Below, in pieces: positions 1 through 6,972 of a stretch of DNA of 13,468 bases; position 1 is the stretch's first letter, and every line of letters starts with the position of its first letter. Both the position numbers and the translations under genes were made by a program. The notes beneath the pieces are model-generated. The model ran no database searches. It was not told the DNA's origin and saw only the letters and a program-made list of their open reading frames with translations. Origin of the DNA: Bacteroidales bacterium. GTDB lineage: Bacteria; Bacteroidota; Bacteroidia; Bacteroidales; UBA932. Location: positions 1-13,468 of the forward strand of contig JAKSKA010000019.1 in NCBI GenBank assembly GCA_024401915.1, in the 5' to 3' direction.

Positions 1-630
1 GGATATGGGGACTTCCGCTGGGTCGGGGATAGAGATCGTTGAAGAGGAGCGTGCGTAGCGGGACAGGCTCGCGGCGGGATGAGCCTGCATCGAGGTGCCC
101 ACGATGAGGATTATGTCCGCCTGGCTGACCACGTCTATCGCCGCTTCCAGCTTGGGGACCGATTCCCCGAAAAAGACGATATGGGGCCTGAGCTGGCTAC
201 CGTTGGGAGCCTTGTCGCCCAGGTTGACCTCGTCATATCCTATGTCGAAGACCTCCTTCTCGGAGAAGCACTCGTCATAGACGCCTGTTTCCGGGCGCAC
301 CTTGGTGGCCTCGCCGTGGAGGTGGATGACGCGCGTGGACCCGGCGCGCTCGTGAAGATTGTCCACGTTCTGGGTGATGACGGTGATGTCGTAATCCTTC
401 TCGAGCCCGGCAATGGCCAGGTGGGCCGCATTGGGCCGGGTATCCTTCAGCTTGGCCCGCTGCATGTTGTAGAAGTCCAGGACCTTCTTCCTGTCCCTTC
501 TCCATCCCTCTATCGAGGCCACTTCCATCGGGTCGTAATTGTCCCAGAGGCCACCATTGTCGCGGTAGGTCCCCAGACCGCTTTCCGCGCTTACTCCTGC
601 GCCCGTAAGAACTGCAATCTTCTTTTTCAT
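1..630 (-). CDS. cobB: Sir2-family NAD-dependent protein deacylase (partial, C-terminus cut)
   Basis: Sirtuin: removes acyl groups from protein lysines using NAD+, giving nicotinamide and O-acyl-ADP-ribose, in the cytoplasm. The reading frame runs from ATG at 630 to the window edge, 210 residues; about 20-30 C-terminal residues should lie outside. Visible motifs: NAD-binding GAGVSAESG at 10-18, TQNVDNLHERAG at 86-97, catalytic His105 in HLHG, PHIVFFGE at 149-156, and GTSMQ at 178-182. No zinc-binding cysteine quartet is visible, only Cys121. The short class III (SIRT5/CobB-like) form normally has a Tyr-x-x-Arg pair that reads dicarboxyl-acyl lysines; here it is FYNMQR, Tyr54 with Gln57 at the Arg position and Arg58 next to it. 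The gene diverges from murB across 55 nt. Family assignment is secure; acyl preference is open. Confidence 0.93.
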   Translation of the reverse strand, partial: MKKKIAVLTGAGVSAESGLGTYRDNGGLWDNYDPMEVASIEGWRRDRKKVLDFYNMQRAKLKDTRPNAAHLAIAGLEKDYDITVITQNVDNLHERAGSTRVIHLHGEATKVRPETGVYDECFSEKEVFDIGYDEVNLGDKAPNGSQLRPHIVFFGESVPKLEAAIDVVSQADIILIVGTSMQAHPAASLSRYARSSSTISIPDPAEVPIS

Positions 631-651
631 AATAGCGATGTTATTTCTCCG

Positions 652-659
652 TAAAGTTA
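652..659 (-). promoter_or_regulatory. candidate -7 promoter word for the sirtuin gene
   Basis: The minus strand reads TAACTTTA, matching the Bacteroidota -7 consensus TAnnTTTG in all but the last base, and would place transcription start about 18 nt upstream of the sirtuin ATG. No clear -33 TTG is seen at the expected distance. The word lies back to back with the murB candidate on the other strand. Confidence 0.35.
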
Positions 660-670
660 GAATTTTTTAC

Positions 671-678
671 CATATTTG
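671..678 (+). promoter_or_regulatory. candidate -7 promoter word for murB
   Basis: CATATTTG matches TAnnTTTG except at the first base and ends only 7 nt before the ATG at 686, so the transcript would have almost no leader. The same arrangement is seen in front of murA (1920-1927). No good -33 TTG is visible, so this rests on the -7 match and on the parallel with murA. Confidence 0.4.
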
Positions 679-685
679 TGAATAT

Positions 686-1741
686 ATGAGAGTAGAAGAA
701 AATTTCGACCTTTCGGCCCTCAACACCTTCCGTATGAAGGTAAGATGCGCCAGATACATAGAATACGACAGCGAAGCCGAGCTGAAGTCCATCCCCTGGG
801 ACGAGCTTCCCCGGCCCGTAAAGCACATAGGTGCCGGAAGCAATCTCCTTTTCGAGAAGGATTTCCCCGGGACCATACTCCATTCCAGAATAAGGTATAT
901 CAAGTACTTCGACGTCGGCGCGGACAAGGTCCCCGTTGCCGTCGGAGCCGGTGTGGTCTTCGACGACTTCGTCGCGAAAGCCTGTGCGGACGGCCTCTGG
1001 GGCGTGGAGAACCTTTCGCTGATCCCGGGAGAGGTGGGCGCTTCCGCTGTCCAGAACATCGGGGCCTACGGTGCCGAGGTGGGGGACGTCATCGCCGGCG
1101 TGGTCTGCTATGACACCGTGAAGCACGAGAAGTGCAGCTTCAAGCAGGCCGAGTGCCACTATGGCTACCGCGACTCCTTCTTCAAGCACGCGGACGGACG
1201 CTATATCGTCACCTCCGTGCTGTTCAGACTCGACCGCAACTACTCCCCGAAGACGGAGTACAAGGGCGTCAGGGAGGCTCTGGAGGCTGCCGGGCTCCCC
1301 GTCCCGGGCACGGATAACGCCGCTAAGCTCACGCCGTCCCAGGTGCGTGATGCCATAATCGGCATCCGCCGCATCAAGCTCCCGGACCCGGCCGAGACGG
1401 GCTCTGCTGGCTCGTTCTTCAAGAATCCCGTCATCGGCAGGGAGCAGTACTCCGCATTTCTCACGAAGGTGGCGAAGACGCTCGGACCCGAGGTGCAGCC
1501 GCCCCATTTCGACCTTCCAGACGGGAGCGTCAAGGTGCCTGCCGCCTGGCTCATAGACCGTTGCGGCTTCAAGGGGGCGGAGAACGGTGGCGCGGCAGTT
1601 TACCGCAACCAGCCTCTTGTCATCGTGAATGCCAGCGGGGAGGCTTCCCCGGAAGACATCATAGGGCTGGAAAAACGCATAATCGACGGTGTCCGCAGCA
1701 CCTTCGGTATCGAACTCCACCCGGAAGTGGAGCATATTTGA
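686..1741 (+). CDS. murB: UDP-N-acetylenolpyruvoylglucosamine reductase MurB, type I
   Basis: FAD enzyme that reduces the MurA product to UDP-MurNAc with NADPH, the second committed step of peptidoglycan precursor synthesis; cytoplasmic. The 351 residues match the length of E. coli-type (type I) MurB. The FAD domain shows HIGAGSNLLF at 47-56 and the conserved segment GVENLSLIPGEVGA starting at 106 followed by QNIGAYGAEV. The type I Tyr loop is present as YGYRDSFFK, with the FAD/substrate Arg at 162. The proton-donating Ser is Ser243 in GSAGSFFKNP, and the acidic residue near the C-terminus is Glu347 in HPEVE. The frame is open upstream to 638, but family homology begins at MRVEENFDLSALNTF, so 686 is taken as start; the -7-like word directly upstream agrees. 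The gene ends 30 nt before the long palindrome. Confidence 0.97.
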   Translation: MRVEENFDLSALNTFRMKVRCARYIEYDSEAELKSIPWDELPRPVKHIGAGSNLLFEKDFPGTILHSRIRYIKYFDVGADKVPVAVGAGVVFDDFVAKACADGLWGVENLSLIPGEVGASAVQNIGAYGAEVGDVIAGVVCYDTVKHEKCSFKQAECHYGYRDSFFKHADGRYIVTSVLFRLDRNYSPKTEYKGVREALEAAGLPVPGTDNAAKLTPSQVRDAIIGIRRIKLPDPAETGSAGSFFKNPVIGREQYSAFLTKVAKTLGPEVQPPHFDLPDGSVKVPAAWLIDRCGFKGAENGGAAVYRNQPLVIVNASGEASPEDIIGLEKRIIDGVRSTFGIELHPEVEHI

Positions 1742-1770
1742 GAAGCAGCCCAAAAACGTTATGGAATGGT

Positions 1771-1911
1771 AAAAAAATAAGTTGGTAAAGATTTGTGCAA
1801 GATTGTTCTAGGATTTTGGATGCGGAATGAAGGAGCGTAGCGGGCTACGCGACCGAATGACGCATTCAAAAGACGGAACAAGATGCATAAAGATTACCAA
1901 GTTATTTTTTT
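1771..1911 (+). repeat. 141-nt imperfect palindrome with six tandem G.A mismatches; probable structured RNA and/or murB terminator
   Basis: Arms run from A7-TAA at 1771-1780 to TTA-T7 at 1902-1911, with the tip GCGTAGC-GG-GCTACGC at 1835-1850. Nearly the whole element pairs with itself. The interruptions are not random: at six places a GA on the 5' arm faces a GA on the 3' arm, giving tandem G.A/A.G pairs (1790-91/1892-93, 1801-02/1882-83, 1812-13/1872-73, 1825-26/1859-60, 1829-30/1855-56, 1833-34/1851-52). Such pairs stack well in RNA of this strand, whereas the other strand would have U.C mismatches, so the plus strand is the likelier RNA. The T7 tail and A7 start make it a plausible, possibly two-way, intrinsic terminator for murB. 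It may be a dispersed element, which cannot be judged from one copy. Confidence 0.8.
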
Positions 1912-1919
1912 ATAATGAC

Positions 1920-1927
1920 TATATTTG
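1920..1927 (+). promoter_or_regulatory. -7 promoter word for murA and the DAP gene run
   Basis: TATATTTG is a perfect match to the Bacteroidota -7 consensus TAnnTTTG. It begins 9 nt after the T7 tail of the palindrome and ends 6 nt before the murA ATG, so the transcript would be leaderless or nearly so. No TTG is found at the usual 19-21 nt upstream, a position that falls in the palindrome's 3' arm. Confidence 0.55.
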
Positions 1928-1933
1928 TAGATT

Positions 1934-3241
1934 ATGAGTTCATTTGTGATAGAAGGAGGCCGCAAGCTCAGCGGCACCATTACGCCACAGGGTGCGAAAA
2001 ACGAAGCGCTCCAGATTCTGAGCGCCGTCCTGCTGACAGCCGATACCGTCCGTGTCAAGAATCTCCCCGAGATACTTGACGTCTGCAATCTCATCTCGCT
2101 GCTCGAGAATATGGGCGTCGGAGTGGTGCGCCACGCAAAGGGCGACTACAGCTTCTGCGCCGCGGAGATCAACCGCGAGTTCATCGGAAGCGACGATTTC
2201 GTGAAACGCTGCGCCTCCCTGAGAGGTTCCGTGATGATAGCCGGTCCTCTGCTCACCAGGTTCGGAGAGGCTTTCTTCCCGAAGCCGGGAGGAGACAAGA
2301 TAGGCCGCCGCAGGGTCGATACCCACATCGAGGGCTTCGTGAACCTCGGCGCCGACTGCGAGTACGACAGTGAAAAGAAAGCATACCACCTCAGGGCTCT
2401 CGGTGGCCTCACAGGCCGCTTTATGCTGCTTGACGAGGCGTCCGTGACTGGTACGGCCAACATCATAATGGCAGCCTGCCTTGCCGACGGGGCCACCACC
2501 ATCTACAACGCCGCCTGCGAGCCCTATATCCAGCAGCTTTGTTCTATGCTTGTGAATATGGGCGCACGCATCGACGGCATAGGGTCCAACCTCCTGACCA
2601 TCCACGGCGTCTGCTCGCTTCACGGCACGGACCACACCATCCTGCCGGATATGATCGAGGTCGGCTCGTTCATCGGAATGGCCGCCATCACGCGCAGCGA
2701 ACTGACGATCAAGAACGTGTCCAACCGCAACCTGGGCATCATCCCCGAGGCGTTCAGGCGCCTTGGCGTGCATCTCGAGCAGAAAGGTGACGATATCTAT
2801 ATCCCCGCCCAGGAGAGCTATGAAATCGAATCGTTCATCGACGGTTCCATAATGACGATAGCGGACGCACCCTGGCCGGGCCTGACACCTGACCTCCTCT
2901 CCGTCCTGCTCGTGGTCGCCACCCAGTGCAAGGGCAGCGTGCTCATCCATCAGAAGATGTTCGAAAGCAGGCTCTTCTTCGTGGACAAGCTGATAGATAT
3001 GGGTGCACAGATTATCCTCTGCGACCCCCACCGCGCCGTCGTCATCGGCCACGACCACCATCACGAGCTGAAAGCCGGAAGGATGACGTCTCCCGACATA
3101 CGCGCCGGCATCGCTATGCTGCTTGCCGCGATGAGCGCGAAGGGCACTTCGACGATAGACAACATTGAACAGATAGACCGTGGCTACGAAGACATAGAGA
3201 GCCGTCTCAATGCACTCGGAGCCAATATTACCCGCAAATGA
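1934..3241 (+). CDS. murA: UDP-N-acetylglucosamine 1-carboxyvinyltransferase MurA, Cys-to-Asp active-site form
   Basis: Transfers enolpyruvate from PEP to UDP-GlcNAc, the first committed step of peptidoglycan synthesis. The 435 residues cover the two-domain EPSP synthase fold without truncation. Lys22 and Asn23 in QGAKNE are the conserved substrate-binding pair. The mobile active-site loop reads PGGDKIGRRRVDTHIEGF, starting at 118: Asp121 sits where E. coli has Cys115. Asp at this position is the known natural form in, for example, Mycobacterium tuberculosis and Chlamydia, and prevents covalent attack by fosfomycin, so low fosfomycin sensitivity of this enzyme is inferred. Further conserved segments include LPDMIEVGSFIGMAA and the C-terminal DNIEQIDRGYEDI. 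The ATG follows a perfect -7 word by 6 nt. Its TGA overlaps the next gene's ATG (ATGA, 3238-3241), suggesting translational coupling. Confidence 0.97.
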   Translation: MSSFVIEGGRKLSGTITPQGAKNEALQILSAVLLTADTVRVKNLPEILDVCNLISLLENMGVGVVRHAKGDYSFCAAEINREFIGSDDFVKRCASLRGSVMIAGPLLTRFGEAFFPKPGGDKIGRRRVDTHIEGFVNLGADCEYDSEKKAYHLRALGGLTGRFMLLDEASVTGTANIIMAACLADGATTIYNAACEPYIQQLCSMLVNMGARIDGIGSNLLTIHGVCSLHGTDHTILPDMIEVGSFIGMAAITRSELTIKNVSNRNLGIIPEAFRRLGVHLEQKGDDIYIPAQESYEIESFIDGSIMTIADAPWPGLTPDLLSVLLVVATQCKGSVLIHQKMFESRLFFVDKLIDMGAQIILCDPHRAVVIGHDHHHELKAGRMTSPDIRAGIAMLLAAMSAKGTSTIDNIEQIDRGYEDIESRLNALGANITRK

Positions 3242-5439
3242 AAGTATTGAAGTTCGGCGGGAGTTCGGTCGCTGACGCAACGGCGATTTCCCGCTCCCTC
3301 GACATAATCGAGACGTCCGCCAGAGCCGGGACCACAGTGGTCATCAGCTCCGCGATCAAGGGCTGTACGGATACGCTTATCCGTATCGGAGAGCTCTGCG
3401 CTGCGCGTGACATCCTCTGGAAGAAAGTCGCCGTCGAACTGCTTGAAAAGCATTTTGCAATTATACGGAGACTGTTTTCCGGGGAGGAGGCCGAGGCCGT
3501 CAGGAAGAAGGTCGAAGAGCTCTTTTCCGAACTCCAGTCCCTTGGGGAGAACGTGTTCGCCCAGGGGGCGATCAATGATGCGCTGAGCCGCCGTTTCCAG
3601 ACTTTCGGCGAGCTGTTTTCCACAACGATCATCGCTGCAAAGCTCTCGGGCGAGGGCTGGGAGAGCCTCTGGCTCGACTCGCGCAACCTGGTCAGGAAGA
3701 AAGGTGGGGAACTGGACGAGACGCTGACTTACAGCAATATAGCCGCGGCTCTCAGCGAGAGTGCAAGGATATTCGTGGCTCCCGGCTTCGTGGCACGGGA
3801 CGAAATGGGCCTTCCGACGACTCTCGGCCGTGGCGGGTCCGACTACAGCGCCGCAATCTTCGCTGCCGCCGCAAAGGCCGATGCCCTTGAGATATGGACC
3901 GACGTCCCGGGAATGATGACGGCCAACCCCAAGGTCGTGTCCCGTGCGCGCACCATCACCACGCTCTCCTATTCCGCGGCGATGGAGCTTGCCGCCCACG
4001 GTGCCAAGGTCCTTTATGCACCGACGGTCGTTCCCGCTATGAAGGCCGGCATTGCATTCAGCATACGCAACACCTTCGACCCGGCCAATCCCGGCACTGT
4101 CATCAGCTCCGCCGTCAGCGAAGTGCCCGTATGGAAGGGTGTCACGAGCGAGGATATGGGTGACGGAACGGCGCGTGTCGTGCTTGTGGGCGAGAAAACC
4201 GAAGGGCTTCCGACCACTGCCCACCGCATCCTGTGTGCTCTCGAGGACTCGGGAATAAAGGCGCTCGGGACGGTGGAGACAAGTTCCGACATCTGCTATG
4301 TCCCTGTGAGGCTCAACGTGGCGGACAATGCCGTTGCCGCAATCCACAGGGAGTTCTTTGAGGACAGGACGCCTGCCGTCACGGACATCTTCATCGCTGG
4401 CTGGGGCTCGGTAGCGCGCTCCCTTGTGGAACTCATTTCCGCAAACGGAGAGAGGATAGCTCGTTCCAGCGGCCGCAGGATAAGGATTTCCGGCGTCTCG
4501 GACAGCCGCCGCTTTTTCGTGGACCTCAGGGGCACGGAACCCGCTCTCGTCGGGAAGCGTCTGGACGAGGAGGGCCGATGCACAGCGGATGGGGCATTTA
4601 TCACTGAAATCCTCGCTGCAGCGCCGCGCCACAGCGTTTTTGTGGACTGCACGGACAGCCTGGACCTTTTTGAGAATTACACGGCCCTTTTCGACAAGGG
4701 CGTCAACATAGTCACGTCCAACCGCCGCAGCATCGCGGTACCGTATGTCAAATATGCGGCGATGAAGGTCTCGGCCGCCGAGAACGGCTGCACCTTCCGC
4801 TACGATACGACGGTCGGAACGGCGCTGCCTATACTCGAGAGTGTGGCCGGAAGCGCCAACTGCAGCGACGCGATCCTCTCCATAGAGGCGGTGCTTTCCT
4901 GCACTATGAACAATATCCTCACTTCCTACGACGGCTCGGAGAGCCTTGCCACCCTGCTTCGCCGCGCCCAGGATTCGGGACTGACGGAGCGGGACCCGCG
5001 CACCGACCTCGGCGGCCGTGATGCGTTGAGGAAGCTGCTCATCATCGCCCGTGAGGCCGGAATGCCGCTTGAAGAGGAGGACGTGGAGATAGTTCCCGTT
5101 CTCGGGAAAGAGTATTTCGAATGCGGGCTGGACGAGTTCTACGAAAGGCTCGAGGACGCCGAGCCGGAATTCGTGAAGAGGGAGGCGGAACTGGATATGA
5201 TGGGACGCAGGCAGCGTTTCGTAGCGTTCCTGCGCCGCGACCCCTCCGCCCGTTGCGGGTTCAAGGCCGGCATCAGTATGCAGCCGGTGGGCGTGGACAG
5301 TCCGTTCTACTGGATCAGCGGCACGGAGAACGTGACCGTGATCAGGAGCGAGAATTCGGCTCCTCTGGTCATCAGGGGTGCCGGCGAAGGCGCACGGGAG
5401 GCGGCTTCGGGAGTATTGAATGACATATTAAAACGTTAA
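3238..5439 (+). CDS. thrA: aspartokinase-homoserine dehydrogenase fusion (ThrA-like), one ACT domain missing, divergent dehydrogenase site
   Basis: N-terminal aspartokinase (about 1-290) phosphorylates aspartate with ATP, the entry to the lysine/DAP and threonine branches: KFGGSS at 5-10, FGELFS at 123-128, LGRGGSDYSAAIF at 196-208 and WTDVPGMMTANP at 220-231 are intact. A single ACT-like segment follows (about 298-375); usual ThrA proteins of about 810-820 residues carry two, and the 733-residue length accounts for the loss. The C-terminal homoserine dehydrogenase domain (about 382-733) keeps TERDPRTDLGGRDALRK with Lys599, but the nucleotide loop is GWGSVA rather than GxGxxG, the catalytic-Lys motif NKK is NRR (Arg496), NVGAGLP is TVGTALP and SGS/SGT is SCT. 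Kinase function is well supported; dehydrogenase activity is doubtful. It overlaps murA by 4 nt and sits 4 nt before dapB, with no thrB or thrC nearby. Confidence 0.9.
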   Translation: MKVLKFGGSSVADATAISRSLDIIETSARAGTTVVISSAIKGCTDTLIRIGELCAARDILWKKVAVELLEKHFAIIRRLFSGEEAEAVRKKVEELFSELQSLGENVFAQGAINDALSRRFQTFGELFSTTIIAAKLSGEGWESLWLDSRNLVRKKGGELDETLTYSNIAAALSESARIFVAPGFVARDEMGLPTTLGRGGSDYSAAIFAAAAKADALEIWTDVPGMMTANPKVVSRARTITTLSYSAAMELAAHGAKVLYAPTVVPAMKAGIAFSIRNTFDPANPGTVISSAVSEVPVWKGVTSEDMGDGTARVVLVGEKTEGLPTTAHRILCALEDSGIKALGTVETSSDICYVPVRLNVADNAVAAIHREFFEDRTPAVTDIFIAGWGSVARSLVELISANGERIARSSGRRIRISGVSDSRRFFVDLRGTEPALVGKRLDEEGRCTADGAFITEILAAAPRHSVFVDCTDSLDLFENYTALFDKGVNIVTSNRRSIAVPYVKYAAMKVSAAENGCTFRYDTTVGTALPILESVAGSANCSDAILSIEAVLSCTMNNILTSYDGSESLATLLRRAQDSGLTERDPRTDLGGRDALRKLLIIAREAGMPLEEEDVEIVPVLGKEYFECGLDEFYERLEDAEPEFVKREAELDMMGRRQRFVAFLRRDPSARCGFKAGISMQPVGVDSPFYWISGTENVTVIRSENSAPLVIRGAGEGAREAASGVLNDILKR

Positions 5440-5443
5440 GGAT

Positions 5444-6109
5444 ATGAAAATCATTATCAGCGGTTATGGCAAGATGGGCCATATGATTGAGGACGTCATC
5501 ATCAGGCGTGGTCACGAACTTGTACTTGCCAGCGAGGATGTCTGTTCTGTGGATCCCGCCCTCGCGAAGGAGTGTGTGTGCATCGATTTCACGACCCCTG
5601 CGGCGCTCAGGGAGAATTACAAGTTCCTTGCTGAGAACTTCAAGGCCGTCGTCATCGGCACCACCGGCTGGGACGACATCCTCGGCGAAGTGATAGGGTA
5701 TTTCTATATGAAGGGCACCCCGATGATATATTCGTCCAATTTCTCCATCGGCGTGAATGCCGTCTATGCCGCTCTCGAGAAGGTCTGCCAGATACTCAAG
5801 GGCAACGGATATGTTCCCCATATCGAGGAAACCCATCACGCCGCCAAGCTCGACGCTCCCAGCGGGACCGCCAAGGAGATGGCCCGCCTCATAGGCGACA
5901 AGCTCGGAGTGACCCCGGACATCACGTCCCTGCGCATAGGCGAGGTGCCCGGCACCCACGTCGTGAAGCTCAAGTCCGAAACCGACAAGATAAAGATTTC
6001 CCACGAGGCCTTCTCCCGTCAGGGCTTTGCCGAAGGCGCGGTCGTGGCCGCTGAACTGACAGAGGGACTGAAGGGCGTGCATACATTCAAAGAACTGATA
6101 CTGAAATGA
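5444..6109 (+). CDS. dapB: 4-hydroxy-tetrahydrodipicolinate reductase
   Basis: Reduces the DapA product to tetrahydrodipicolinate with NAD(P)H in the DAP/lysine pathway. The 221 residues are short compared with the usual 240-270. Visible: Rossmann loop SGYGKMGHMIE at 6-16, DFTTPAALREN at 49-59, VVIGTTGW at 69-76, YSSNFSIGVN at 97-105, and the catalytic motif EETHHAAKLDAPSGTA, in which His131, His132 and Lys135 align with the E. coli catalytic His-His-x-x-Lys. The C-terminus ends with AELTEGLKGVHTFKELIL, typical of the family. The shortness lies mostly between the Rossmann loop and DFTTP. An AAGGAT stretch overlaps the upstream stop and lies just before the ATG. The gene overlaps dapA by ATGA (6106-6109). 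Confidence 0.96.
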   Translation: MKIIISGYGKMGHMIEDVIIRRGHELVLASEDVCSVDPALAKECVCIDFTTPAALRENYKFLAENFKAVVIGTTGWDDILGEVIGYFYMKGTPMIYSSNFSIGVNAVYAALEKVCQILKGNGYVPHIEETHHAAKLDAPSGTAKEMARLIGDKLGVTPDITSLRIGEVPGTHVVKLKSETDKIKISHEAFSRQGFAEGAVVAAELTEGLKGVHTFKELILK

Positions 6110-6972
6110 TCTTCAAGGGTACAGGTACCGCTCTGGTGACCCCTTTCCGGGACGGGGCGGTCGATTACGACTCTTATGAACGGCTGCTTGACAGGCAGGT
6201 GGCGGCTGGTGTGGACTTTCTCGTTCCGCTTGCCACGACAGGTGAGACCCCGACCCTTTCGGCCGAAGAGAAGGTGCGCCTGCTGGCCCTGACCTACAAG
6301 CACTCCGCTCCTGCGGGATTGCCGCTCCTGGTCGGCTGCGGCTCCAATTCGGTCCCGGCCACGCTGGAGAATATGGCGCTTCTCGACGGCCCTGCCGTTT
6401 CCGGCTGGCTGGTGGTCGTGCCTTTTTATAACAAGCCCAACCAGGAGGGCCAGTACCGCTATTTCAAGGCTGTGGCCGCGGCCACAGAGAAGCCTGTCGT
6501 CATCTATAACGTTCCCGGCCGCACCGGAGCGAATATGCTTCCGGACACCGTCCTGCGCATCGCCCGTGACTGCCCCAACGTCATCGGCATCAAGGAGGCA
6601 TCAGGGAAGATGGAGCAGGTAGAGGCCATCCTCGCCGCCGCTCCTGCGGATTTCGCAGTTCTCAGCGGTGATGACGACCTGACCCTGCAGATGATGAAGA
6701 AAGGTGCCGCCGGGACCATCTCGGTGGCTTCCGACATAGTCCCCGACAAGCTGTGCGCCCTCGTGAAGGCCGCTGCTGCCTCAGATCCCGCGGCGGATGA
6801 GCTCGACGCTGCGCTGCAGCCCCTCTACAGGGCCTGCTTCGTGGAGCCGAATCCTATACCAGCAAAGGCTGCACTGTCGCTTCTGGGCCTGTGCAGCGAT
6901 GAAATGCGCCTGCCCCTCGTAAGCGCGACGGAGCAGACGCGCGAACTTATGAAAACCATACTTGGAATATGA
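6106..6972 (+). CDS. dapA: 4-hydroxy-tetrahydrodipicolinate synthase
   Basis: Condenses pyruvate with aspartate-semialdehyde through a Schiff base, the first step specific to DAP/lysine. It is a full-length (beta/alpha)8 barrel of 288 residues. The catalytic set is complete: Thr44-Thr45 in LATTGET, Tyr108 in PFYNKP, Tyr134 and Arg139 in YNVPGRTG, and Schiff-base Lys163 in GIKEASG; the conserved VLSGDDDLTLQMM segment lies at 185-197. Its substrate comes from the aspartokinase two genes upstream via aspartate-semialdehyde dehydrogenase, which is not encoded here, and its product goes to DapB encoded just upstream. Both junctions are ATGA overlaps (6106-6109 and 6969-6972), pointing to coupled translation. 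Confidence 0.97.
   Translation: MIFKGTGTALVTPFRDGAVDYDSYERLLDRQVAAGVDFLVPLATTGETPTLSAEEKVRLLALTYKHSAPAGLPLLVGCGSNSVPATLENMALLDGPAVSGWLVVVPFYNKPNQEGQYRYFKAVAAATEKPVVIYNVPGRTGANMLPDTVLRIARDCPNVIGIKEASGKMEQVEAILAAAPADFAVLSGDDDLTLQMMKKGAAGTISVASDIVPDKLCALVKAAAASDPAADELDAALQPLYRACFVEPNPIPAKAALSLLGLCSDEMRLPLVSATEQTRELMKTILGI

Noticed and set aside
638..685. Upstream start for murB at 638
   Set aside because: The extra 16 residues are not part of MurB, and the candidate promoter word at 671-678 lies inside that stretch.
1940..3280. Long open frames antisense to murB, murA and the aspartokinase (for example 641-1753, 1940-3280 and 3184-4632, minus)
   Set aside because: They mirror real genes with clear family motifs on the plus strand and have no recognisable domains; GC-rich codon use keeps the opposite frames open.
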